DNA of 64,000 nt, taken from NCBI RefSeq assembly GCF_052857255.1, contig NC_135498.1, positions 158,581,124 to 158,645,123 on the forward strand, written 5' to 3'. Each line of letters starts with the position of its first letter. Position 1 is the stretch's first letter. The notes below the pieces were generated by a model. The model was not told where the DNA came from, did no database searches, and was given only the letters and a program-made list of their open reading frames with translations. The position numbers and the translations under genes are program-made. Source of the stretch: Amblyomma americanum. Its lineage: Eukaryota; Arthropoda; Arachnida; Ixodida; Ixodidae. Shown here one piece after another: positions 48,411 to 60,400 of this stretch.

Positions 48411-51400
48411 TCACGGCGACATGCCACCCTTGAGCAGGCCCAACTGCACAGCTGCACGGTACTGGTCGGGTACCTCCATGAGGGCATGCAAAGCGAGAGC
48501 AGCGTCTGGGTGTCGGCAGCCGCGTGTCACCTCCGCGTGCCGCACCAGCTGCAGGTTGTCAAAGCGCCGCTCGGGTAGGCCGTCATCCCAGCACACCAGT
48601 GCTGGGCAGGGGCCGTCTCCCAGTGCAACCACCACCAGGGACAGGGGCGCCACCTGCAAAGAACAGACCATACCACTTCATACTGGCCAACCACAGCATG
48701 CTGCTGCCAGTTGGAATTTCTGCTTCGAAGCACAAAAAGGATTCTCAGAGAAAAAAACAACAACCTTATAGAAAAAATTTCACAGACGATAAATGTGAAT
48801 CATGCGGCAAAGTGTGCACACATGCAAACATCAAAATGATGACAGCTTGCTACTTCACCTTCACTTAAAATGTCATAATGCCAGCGTACTTGGCATAGAC
48901 TGCTGAACATGAGGTCCCAGGATCAGGGCCTGGACAGAGCAGCCACATTTTCAAGGAGGCAAAACGCAAAACCAGCCCAGTGCTCTGCAGTGTCAAAGCG
49001 GGTTAAAGAACCCCAGCTGGCTGAAACTGAGCGGGAACTCTTCACTATGGCATCTCCATTTTTCTACCTCTTTTGGCTTCCTGCTTCACAGTTTGCCTAC
49101 AGGTGTGCTTGAGGTGACCAACGAGGCTGCTTTTGCAATTACTGCACCTTTCATTGCCTCATAAAACATTTCCGTTCACACAGCAGGCATTGCAGGGGTT
49201 CAAGGAGATGCTAGAAGGACTACAGTGCATTAATAATCTGACATCGCGGCTGTTTCCTGCAGTTCAGAGGAGACATAGCACCACCGTGTATGTGCAGTGC
49301 AATCTGTAGGGATTCAGAAGCATTCTTCTTGAAATGTAGTTCTGGCCAATATGTAGAGCAGAGCCTAGCCAATACAATTTTTTTTAAAATGCGGGAGAGA
49401 AGTTTATTACCCGTGAAAAGGTATCATCCAAAACCACTAGATTTTGAAAAGTGTGACTCAAGACTAGCTCAAAGGCTTAAAAAGCCAGTCAGTTCCAACT
49501 GGCGCAAACTCTGCAGAGCTTTTCTTTTGCTTGTATACTTCTATCCACAACTGTGCTGTCCTAGGCGTGAAAGAAACTTCGCAATGCATCCAAATCAGGG
49601 ACGCTAACAGCGAAAGTAGCCAAATGCTTTTTATCATCACGTACATCATTTTTCAACAATTCATGCCACTGTACTTTTGCACTGAACAAAAGACTCTGCG
49701 GCAGCTGACTGGCGCACCATTTCTGCCCAATTCACGTGCCGCCCATGCTCAAGTGGCCCATACGTTAGCAAATCTCCTGTTGGTCGCTAAATATGTTATA
49801 CAAACAGAGTCTGACAAAATTAAGAGCATACTTACTGAGAAATTACACTATATGAGAGCATATCATCCAGAAAAAAAAATAGACTAACACTAGGACAATT
49901 TTGCTGCTCACGATTTTAACTGGCCGAAACAGGACAAAAGGTGCTATCTGAACAATTGAACAAACATATGTCCAAATAGCAGCTGTCTGCAGGCAGCACC
50001 ATTCCCTCTACACTAACTATGTGTCTAAAGGTGATCTTTATCAGCCCTAGCAGGTTTCTTTCCTGGTGTGTGCAAGTTTGTGTCATAAATACGGTATATA
50101 CTCGTGTAAGGGCTGCACTTTTTTTTTGTAGTTTTTGATGGGGTGTGGCTCTTACATGAGACCGCCACTTCTCTGCAAAATTTTTCCGACCGCAGCAGAG
50201 CCCTGAATACGCATCCTGCTCTTATGCTGCGACATAAATATTTATGATGACTAAGTGCAGCCCTGGCGAATCCTTCAAATACATAATGCACTGAGAGCAT
50301 GGATGATAGAATGCGCACCTGACAACTGATGCGAAGTAAACGCACAATGTAAAACAGGCTACGAGATCAGTGTGGCGGTAAAGATCATGTAAGTCTAAGT
50401 TCTTAACGTCATCTGAAGATCCGAGGCATGACTGACAGTAAGGTTCAAAGCGGCGCTACATGTGTGATACCTGCAGCTGTCGGTGAGAGGTGGCCTTCAG
50501 CTTGCCTGCTTGTCCATGCGCTTTATCGTTGAAGGACGGGCGGAAATCTACTATACGTTCACTTTAATATGAGGTTATTGCGTGTTGCCAAACTGGTGCC
50601 AAGGTTATATTTTATTATAAACTGTGACTAGATTCAAAGCACTTTTGCTGCAGCTTCGATGCGAAGCACATTAGGCGTAGAGGCACTGGCTGAACGGTGC
50701 ACTTCTATGGCGCACAATGTGCCGGCACCTGAGCCTGGCTGGCACTGCAACACCGCAACAAAAATGTGCTAGCGTGGGTGCACATCACTGTATGTTTTGA
50801 GCAGCATAACCTTTAGTCCTTTCTGGTGAGAAAGCCAAGTACGCAATATGAGTTAGCAGCATTGAAGCACTGTGTGTTCGTGGTTCCAGGCGGAGTCCGG
50901 CACGCAAGACAACACGTCCGTGGTCATACTGAGAGTTGCAGGCAGTTATTGTCTTTTAGGCCCCGGTAGAATGTACCACGAGGGCAAAATTATGTACACA
51001 TGAAACAATTCTGATGGGTCACTTTTTTTTTAATTACCAGCTGCTAAGTAGGGGCTGCCGCCCTCACAAGAGTATATGTATACGGTAGTTTGCTTCTGAA
51101 ATCAAGTATGCTTCTTTCGTAGGGGTGTGCGATAATAGTGACTTGTTGGTTCGAAGTGAATTCGAAGCGAATAGCCATTTTCTTTGAATAATTTCGAAGC
51201 GAATACAGTAATCCCTCGTTGCACCGAAGTCAGCAGGATGGCCAAAAAATTTGTTATAAGCAGTAATTCGATATAAGCGACCACCTGAGAAAAGCTAAAG
51301 CAGTGGAGCTTTAATTGCGCCGCAACTGCGAGGAAGTAAAGATACAATGTGTTCAGTAAGCAAAACTTTATTCAGGTGCAAAAAAGGCAGTGAGCTTTGG

Positions 51401-54400
51401 CTGTTTCAAGTTCTTACAGGGCGCGTGCAACCCCTGCTCAAATCTGACCAAGCATTGCACGAGGCCATGGTTGCCATCCATGCATTCCACCTTCGAGGTA
51501 TTTCGGATCACGAAGGCAGTGGCCGCTTTTATGGGGGGTTACGGAAGACTACAAGAGTATCGCGCTGGAAAGCGCTGCAAATGCCGTGGCTCGAGTCCGA
51601 GGTTGTGTTCGTTGTGCACAAAAAATGATTAGCCGCTCATTGTGGGTACGCAGCGCAATCGTAAAAACTGAACGGTTTTGCAGTAGGGGCTTTGCATGAT
51701 TACTGGGCAATTTTTTCTTGGGGTGTGCAGCCGTGAAGTTCACAAAACGAGTTTTTTCGCGGCGCACCATTTCGACAACACTGTGCTAATTCTACGGTTC
51801 AAGTGTCGGTGTTCATGCAACATCGCGTCCATGCCGTTGACAAATTTATAGGAAGAAAATTCAATGACGCTACCACGCATTCAGACCGTTTGTCTAGTCG
51901 AATGGCGTGAATCAAGCATGACCAGCTCGAGAAAATCGCCGGGGAAATACCATGGTTGCATTGACTCGCCACGTTGACAGCCTGATTCGCCGCTGGCGAC
52001 GCTTTAATTTTTCATGTTTTCGGCAAGTTATCGGTCGATTTGCACCGTCAAAAGTGCAATGAAGCTAGGGGCGGAGTTTTATTGCGATGCATGCCAATTA
52101 TGGTGAGCGGAAAGCAAATTTCTAGACCAGCTTCCCTGAAGACGTCTTCCCGATATGCTAATGTAGCTCCTCACGTCGAACATGGCAAAGGGCACGTGAC
52201 CAGGCAGCAGCTCCACAACACCGTTGTTCACATTTGCAAGCGTGACCGGCGGGTCGCCTTCTCATTTGAAGCGAAAACTCTCAGGAATGACGCTGTTTGT
52301 GCGCTTTCGAGTTTAGTCTGCTTTGGTCGATATGAAATGGTTAGGCTTAGCGACGACTACGGCAGCCGGGGAGCAGCTCAGTTTGTTGCCCGGCGCGTCC
52401 ACAGTTGGTGTCGTTGCCGAAAGCTCGCCGATTGGTTCAGCGACTTCCGACTAGCAGTCACAATGCTGGAAAATCGAGCAGCGAGCGACTGGGCGACTGT
52501 CCTACAACAGTCGTTTCGCTTTCCAACCAATGCGACCGCTTGTGACTGTCGCTTTTCAACGAAAACAGTCGCACAACCTCTGTGACTCGCAAGTGCGAAT
52601 GGGCCCATAATCGGAGGGACACTTCTTTTGTGCTTTTTGGCACATTTCAGCGCCAGAAGTGCTCTTTAGAGCAATAAAACTTTGCTTTTAGAGCGCACCC
52701 CATAGAATACTAGGATGCAAGTCTGCCCGCGCTCTTTTGGCCACTTTTCCGCATTCAAGTGACTGTGGTTTTCTGGCATTGCAAAATGTCAGGAAAACTT
52801 TATTTTCGTGTGGATTCTATCACGGGGGACTCCAGCGATGCGATCGCAACAAAGATTAACAGTTCCGGCGCACTGCACCATGGAATTTGACAGCTTCCAT
52901 TCGCTCCGCTGTAAACAGCTGAGGACACTCGCCACTCGCTTGGTACCCGTTAAGGTCGATTCATACGACGGTCTGTTCGCCCGCGGCCCGCGCATCACGT
53001 GTTCATGCGCCACTAAAAACTGGCCTGCGATCCGATGACGTCAAGCGGATGCGACGGACCAAAAGAGCAGACGATGCGCTGGGTGTACCACTGTTGCCAG
53101 ATTATTTTTAACCGTTTGGCAACGCTGGTCAAACTGGTTTTTCCTCCCGACCTGTGACTGCGATTGAATGGTGTAGGTGCTGCCCTTTGTCCAATTCCTC
53201 AATGGCCTGGGCCGTCTTGCTAGCCCAGTCGATTGCTTTGTGATGGTAGCGAATGCAGTGCAGCTTGTCAAAACAGAGCACCAGCTCAACGCCACTCAGC
53301 GAAATACGGCAGCCGAAATATTGGTAAGAGCGGTGGTTGCCAGAGCTAGCGCGCGTGTCTTTGCGGGCCGCCGCCAATTCCCTCGAAGGGAGAGGCACTT
53401 GAATTTCCTTGGTTGTCCAGTCCGTGGGCCGACAGCACACCTCTCAATTTGGTGACGCACGAACACGTGATGTGTGGGCCATGGGCGAAAAGGTCCGTCG
53501 CGTGAATTGGCCTTTACAAGCAGTTCATCGGTCATGGGTTTGGTGCTTTTGCAGCCTGTTCTGTGCCAGGATGAGACTAATTCACCGGCAGTATTAATTT
53601 GACATTGCATGCACAAAAGGGTCGCCGGCGCCTGGCGGCGGCGATGCCTACGCTCGCCACTTCGCTCCAAGCTGGCCAAGCTCTTCGTGCGCTACGAGTA
53701 ATACGGCTTAAAATGCATGCGTTTGGGTGAAGACCGGAAGAAATTTCGAATAAAACGATATTTCGAGTAAAGCGATTTCGTTGTAACATGGGATTACTGT
53801 AGTTTGAATACTTCTGGCACACAAAAAATGTTGGACAGCACAATAAACATTTTCAACATCATGCATTTTTTTACACACAAGGCCATGAGATGAAAAAAAA
53901 AAGTGCACTGCAGCTTTGTGAAACTCACTGAAGCTGTGTCGACCTTCTGCAAAAATGACCGCTGGAAATTGGGAGGTCGACCTACATGTGGTGCTGACGT
54001 ATTTGTGGGGTGCGAGACTTCCAACTGCTGCACCTAAGTGGAGATGCAGCTTTCAACAAAAATTTTTATATATCTTGACGTATTTACTAGGGGCATGCGA
54101 AGAGTCCTTTTTTTCAAACCGAAATCGAATATGAACAGTGTAGCTTAGCTACTGAATCAAATACAAATAGTGTAGCTTCGCTACCGAATCAAGTACTAAT
54201 AGTTTAATTATAAACTGAGCGAATATGAATCAAATAGTTGCAGAACCGAATCGATTACGAAACAAATATTTGCATTAATATTCGCTACTTGTACAAACAT
54301 TAGTACAAAAGAAGCAATCGTGCAAAACACTGAAGCACCAGCAAAAGTGTTGTGGTATGGTGCTATAATTAAAAGGCGCAACACTTATCTCCACCAAGGG

Positions 54401-57400
54401 GTCACAAAATGAAGCCAGTATATTAACTCTATGGCCGTCAAGTGATATGTACAGGACAATCGCATTTTGCTCTTGTTGAGGAAAGAGAAACTGAAGTGGA
54501 CGACAGCTACGTATGAGCCATGGTCTTTGAGATTGGACATGAAGGTCTCATCCCGTGCTAGAGGTCACATGCAAACATTTTCAAAGCTACCACACTAATG
54601 GAGCACGTCGCAGCAATGAACCCGTCATCCCACCATCCCATGCATACTGATAGTGGCATGACAGCACGCGGCATCGGTGTGGGACTCGTTTTTGGAACAG
54701 CCGTCGAAGATAAATGCGGCGGGTCTTATGCGAACTTCAAAACAGTAATTTGAAAAGTATTCGAAAAGTTTAAAACATAGTCAATTCGTTTTGAATAATT
54801 TTGAATATACTACCATATTTTATTCGTTTGAATAACTGAATAGAAAGATATTTATTTGCTATCAGAAATTTCAGAATATGTGCACCCCCCTAGTATCTAA
54901 TGAAATTTTTTGAGCGGATTAAATTATTTTATGACTACTCTCACAAAATTTCACTATTGTATCTCCAGAAAATTGTTTTCTAACACATATTTTTCCTCTG
55001 AACCTTGTCAAAAGGCTGCAGAGTTAAGAAAATGTGGCAGAAGAATGGTTCAACACATTCACTCCGTTTATACTGGCGTGCTACAGATGAAGACATTCTT
55101 AGAATTTTTTTTTTTGAAAAGCATAAATTTTCATTTTGAATTTTGAGATACAGTGTCTGCTGACATATGGAGTGTAGGAAGAAAATTTCATACTAGAAAG
55201 TTGATATTCAAAATTTTAAAACACAGAATGCTTGACCTGCAAAATGGTACTAGGAGTGCAACAAAACAAATGGGGTTAAAATAGATAAAACATTCTTAAA
55301 GAAATCTCCTTTGCAACGTGTGTATTTAAGGAGAAAACTATAATGGAGAAATAGACCCATTGTTTGAGCATTTCCCCGCAATGCAGAACCGCCATGGTAC
55401 ATGAAATAATTTTTTTCGATTACTTCCTGGTCGATTTCAGCAGCAAAACTTTAGGACAATAAAAAAAAACGAGGCATACAAGCGCCTTCAAATACCGTAT
55501 TTACACGATTGTAAGTCGACCCTTTTTTTGAAATTTAAAATTCCGAAGTGGGGGGGTCGACTTACAATCGAAACGAAACCTTGAACTTCCTATAAAAGCA
55601 AGAAAAACAATCTATCAGGGACGCTACTGCGATGTTAGAAGTTTTTGTTTGCTCTACGGCTCCAAGCGTGGCATTCAGGTATTGCGCGGGCTTTTTGGCC
55701 AGGATTTTTCATTTTTTATTTTTACTGCACACACCGTTACCCACCGCGATGGTTCAGTGCTACTGAACAGGATACCCGGGTTAGAACCCAACCGCGGCGG
55801 CAGCGTTTCGATGGAAGCAAAACGCAAAGGAGCCCGTGTGCTGTGCGATGTCAGTACAGCAGGTTAAAGATCCCCAGGTGGTCGAAATTATTCGGGAGCC
55901 CTTCACTACGGCACCTCATTCTTCCTTTCTTCTTTCAGTCCCTCCTTTATCTCTTCTCTTACAACTGGGTTTCGGCCCCGACATTTGAGACAAATACTGC
56001 GCCACTTCCTTTCCCCCAAAACCAATTTCATTTCATTTCACTCGCGGGAAGGGCCGCTGTCTCGCTGTTCCAATCGTGGAGTCTGCGCCAGCGCCCGGGA
56101 GTGTCGCTAGCTGATGGAAGAGCCGCTATTTCAGTTGGTTGTGCAATGCGTAACAGCGGCACTTCTGGGGAATGCCGATGTTTGCTGGAAGAGCCGACGC
56201 ACCGACACCGATCACTCTTTGTTTGGTGGTGCTTGGAGTTGGTGCTTTTGACACGACTGCCTGCCGCGTGCTTCGCCATGAGCTCTCCAGGTTTGAAAAG
56301 CATTTGGCGCTCATTCACTGCAGCATTCGAGAGGGAGGCCATCATTTACGCCGAAGAAACCAACAACTGCGCGGCGGGCCGCAAGTTCGACGTTTCTGAA
56401 CGGTTGGTGCGGGAGTAGCGGAAGCAGCGAGACAAAATTTTCGATTGCGACTCCAAGCGAAGAGGTTTCCGCGGGCCGAAGTCGGGACGCTTTCTGGAGA
56501 TGGAGGTCAAGCTTGCAGCGTATGTCACCGAAATACGTGATCGGTCCCTTCCAGTGACATGCGAAATGATCACGCAACAAGGCCGGGTCTTTGCTGCGGA
56601 AGCTGGAATACTCCGAACAGACTACAAAGCCAGCAGGGCTTGGGTTTCGAAATTTATGAAGAGGGCTGGCTTCTCTCTTCGTCGGCGTACTAGTGTATGC
56701 CAGAAGCTGCCTGCTGCTTACGAGGAGAAAGTTCTCGCCTTCCATAGGCACTACCTCAAGCTCTGCGACTCGCGGCGATACCTGCTCGGCCAAATCGGCA
56801 ATGCGGACCAGACTCCCGTCTACTTCGACATGACGAGCAACACAACAGTGAGAGTGAGGGGAGCTCGCGAGGTTAAGCTTCTCACGACAGGAAACGAGAA
56901 ACTTCGGTTCACTGTTATGCTATCATGATTGGCAGATGGCACAAAGCTCCGACCGTACATCGTCTTCAAAAGAAAAACTATGCCAAAGAAAATGTTCCCG
57001 AAAGGTGTGATTGTGCGAGTGAACGAAAAAGGCTTTATGACGGACGACTTAGTTATTGATTGGTACCGTCGGGTGTGGCTTTTGAGGCCAGGGGCATCCC
57101 TCAAAAATCGCAATCCGACCCTTCTCGTGCTGGACTCATTTCGCGGCCACCTTACCGCGAAAGTGAAGGCAGAGCTCCGAAGAGAAGATACAGATATGCT
57201 GGTGATTCCCGGCGGTCTGACGGGGCAGCTGCAGCTGCTAGACGTTGGCATTAACAAGCCATTCAAGGACTTGCTCCGGCGTGAGTACAACGAGTGGCTG
57301 GCGGCAGAAGGGCAGGAACTTGCGCCAATGGGGCGCGTGAAGAGAGCCTCCCTGGCAGCTGTGTGCGGGTGGGTGATTTCCGCTTGGGCGGCCGTTCCAC

Positions 57401-60400
57401 GCGATGTCGTGGTGCGGTCATTTAGGAAGTGCGGGCTTTCCATGGAGGACGATGTGCTGTGGGATCGCAGCGGCGACGACGACGACAGCAGTACCACTGA
57501 AGATGACTCAAGTGAGGATGAATAGCCCATCTATGCAATAAATTTTTGTTTTTGAAGCGCTCCAGCAGTGTTTTTTTTTTTTTCGGACATGCGATTGGGG
57601 GGGGTCGACTTACATTCGTGCCAACTTTTTTTTTTTCCGGACATGCGATTTGGGGGGTCGACTTACATTCGAGTCGACTTACAATCTGTAAATACGGTAT
57701 TTTCAAGAAATCAATTTCTGGCCATTTTTTGGGGATTTCAAAGCTGCGACCCTCATTAGTTGCGAATATGTCAGTGCGCAGCTGGTGCTTTTCAGCTGCG
57801 ACCCCATGGAAACCTGCTAGGTATATGCACTGTGCCCAGCGGCACCCAGCATCACGCGTCAGGAAGGGACAGCCATCTCCATGAGTCTCGTGTTAGCTCC
57901 CCTTTGTGCTTCGTTAGGCCTATAGCTACCGAATCATCCAACGAAATAAAAAACAGGCCAAATTTATTTTCCATCCGATTTGTTATGGGCAAGATAAGAC
58001 GAGAAAAAAGCCCCATACCCAATTTATAGCCACCTGACGTGCCGAAAAACGTAGCAAAACTGACAAGGTCACTCCAAAGTAACAGGCTCCGCTTCAGAGC
58101 ACGCCGCCATGTTGGCTGTTATCTTATTGGGATTCCTAAACATCAGCTGTGGAGCGTACGCTATGTGTGTGACGTCACTGTTCCTTTTCTTCGACAGTTT
58201 TCACTGCAGTCAAGCTGCCACATCTTCTTCTGGCGTTTTGACCAATCAGGTGCGGCCGGTGTGGCTGGTTTCAATTATGACAGAAACCCAGAATACAGGC
58301 CGAGGTCTTCAAATTAAGCAATCCAGTGCATGCTGCCAGCTCAAGTAAAATTTACATTACAAATTATGCAAATTATGGGACAGCAGAAGTTCTACAAATT
58401 GCCCCCGATTTCAAATTAGCTCAGATCCAATTATGAAGGTTTTAAGGTGCTAACCGCAGCATCCAACAGCATACCTGTGAAGCTGCCACGATGGCCTTCC
58501 TGGATGATGCCTCGCCCGCAGGGCTGAGCTGTCCGTCCGTGAGCAGCAGCAACACATGGAATTCACGACTGTCGACGGCAATCTGCTGTGCCTTCTGCAC
58601 CAGCGGCGCAAAGCTCGTTGGGCCAGACAGCTGTACCTGCGGAGAAGACATGAGGGGGGCCACACCAGTAGGTGGTGAAGTACCAAGGCGGTGGCCCAAG
58701 AGAAGGAGAGCACGAAATGTCTTTTACAGATGCCCCACAACACATCCCACAAACGAAGCTCACCGACTATTGAGCGAAGATCTTCAAAATGTGCTGTCAG
58801 TTGTTAAATTGGGCTCACAAACACTGGGAAGCACCTGTGCCCGTACATCATAAAGGAGTTAGTTTTTCTCATTATTTTGATGTTCTTGCAACGAATGACT
58901 GACCGTGGTGGCTCCAACAAGCTGTGCTCTTGATGTTTAAATGCTGATGTTAAATGTTTGATGTTGAACTCTGAGCTGCCGTCAGATTCATTAGAAATGA
59001 ATTTGGTTCTGCATGTCACTGGTCGACATTGGCTGTTTCCCACTATTGATGTTGCCATATCTGTACTACTGAAACTGATATGTAGAAATGATAGCATGGA
59101 GACGAATCAAGCACAGCAGATTTCAAAAGCAAACCGCATTAGACTCCCATAAAGACAAACTTGGTTAAGACGAATTCTTGGATAAGATGAACAATGTGAG
59201 GCCATTTCGTTGGTTTCTCATTGGGGCTGAATCTGAAGATAAACGAGCTCAATGTACACCGCAACCTGCGTGCGTAACTGCACTGTGCATTCAGTGAGAG
59301 TGCGGAGTGTTGGGTCTGACATGAAAGAACAGCGCCATGTCACTCAAGAAGCAAAGGTCCACAAACTATGTTCTAGTCAGTGAAAGAGTCAATGCGGTGG
59401 AATAGCATTGGCACCTGTCAAGAAAGCAAGAAGCAAATACATACACCAAAAAGTAGACGGTGGAGTTGGTCATTCTGTCCTTTCCTCACTGATGAAAGAG
59501 CAAAGCCCATTGGCCTGGATGAACTTGGCACTGCAATGACTAGGCTTACAGATGATAGCAGATTTACAGCAGTCCAGACAAGCCAGGCAATTTAAGCCTG
59601 CTTAAAGCCTTCAAGATAAGTAAATAAATAAATGTAAATAAAAGGGCTTCATGCAGGACAGCTCCATTCACATCACTGTCTTGGCATAGGGTCATACGGG
59701 CAGTGCAGTCACATGAAGTGCTAACGTGGGCGATGTCACGGCGCTGGTCATGTGACCAGCCGCATTATCAGGTCACGTTGCTACGCCAACGACAATGGAT
59801 ACAGCAGGACTAACAGCTGTGCTCTGAAGTGTCCTCTCAGTGTAAGATCCAGGAAGTGGCAACCTGACTGTGAGAAGGCCCAATCCCAGAGTGGCCGCAC
59901 CAATATTCCTGAATTACACTTGTGTACCAGCTCGTTGGCACCCACAACATCAGCATTAACGAGGATGACTGCAGTAGAGCTGAGTTGCACTGGTTAGTAC
60001 GACGTTTCAACATGGAAACAGAATGGGGTGAAAGGGCAAAGTGCCTTTCTTGCATACTCTCCCTCTGTCCTCAGTGTTATTCTCTTTAGAAAAGGATTAA
60101 CGTCGGCTGCCGGAGCTCACCTTGTGGGCGGTGTGCGTGTATGCACACATGAGGTCATTAAAGTCCAGGCAGGAGGCCCCCGACTCAATGAGGGGAAAGA
60201 TATCGGCGTCCCGTGTGACGGCATCCCCGAAGCCAAAGGCCGGCACAGGGTTCCCGTGCAGCAGGGGCCCCAGCGCCGAGCCCAGTGACGCCAGTGCCCG
60301 CTGGTACGGGTTCTGGGTGCCCGACCGCAAGGCGTGCAGGCTCTCGCCACGAAACGTGCGCCGGCCCTGCCACTCATTGCTGGCCGAGAAGTCGATGCCC

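Larger units (their letters stand above)
55493..57699 (+). mobile_element. pogo-type DNA transposon with TIRs, 2.2 kb
   Basis: Left end TACCGTATTTACACGATTG then TAAGTCGACC; right end on the minus strand TACCGTATTTACAGATTG then TAAGTCGACT. TA flanks at both sides. GGGGGTCGACTTACA motifs are repeated as subterminal repeats near 55553, 57598 and 57654. Contains the transposase frame and a Ruka SINE. Sits antisense in intron 3 of the copine-like gene. Confidence 0.88.

Noticed and set aside
52040..52585. 181-codon frame inside the 2.6-kb TIR element
   Set aside because: No DDE, HTH or zinc-finger motif; it overlaps a nested repeat of GCGACTG words. Kept only as part of the element.
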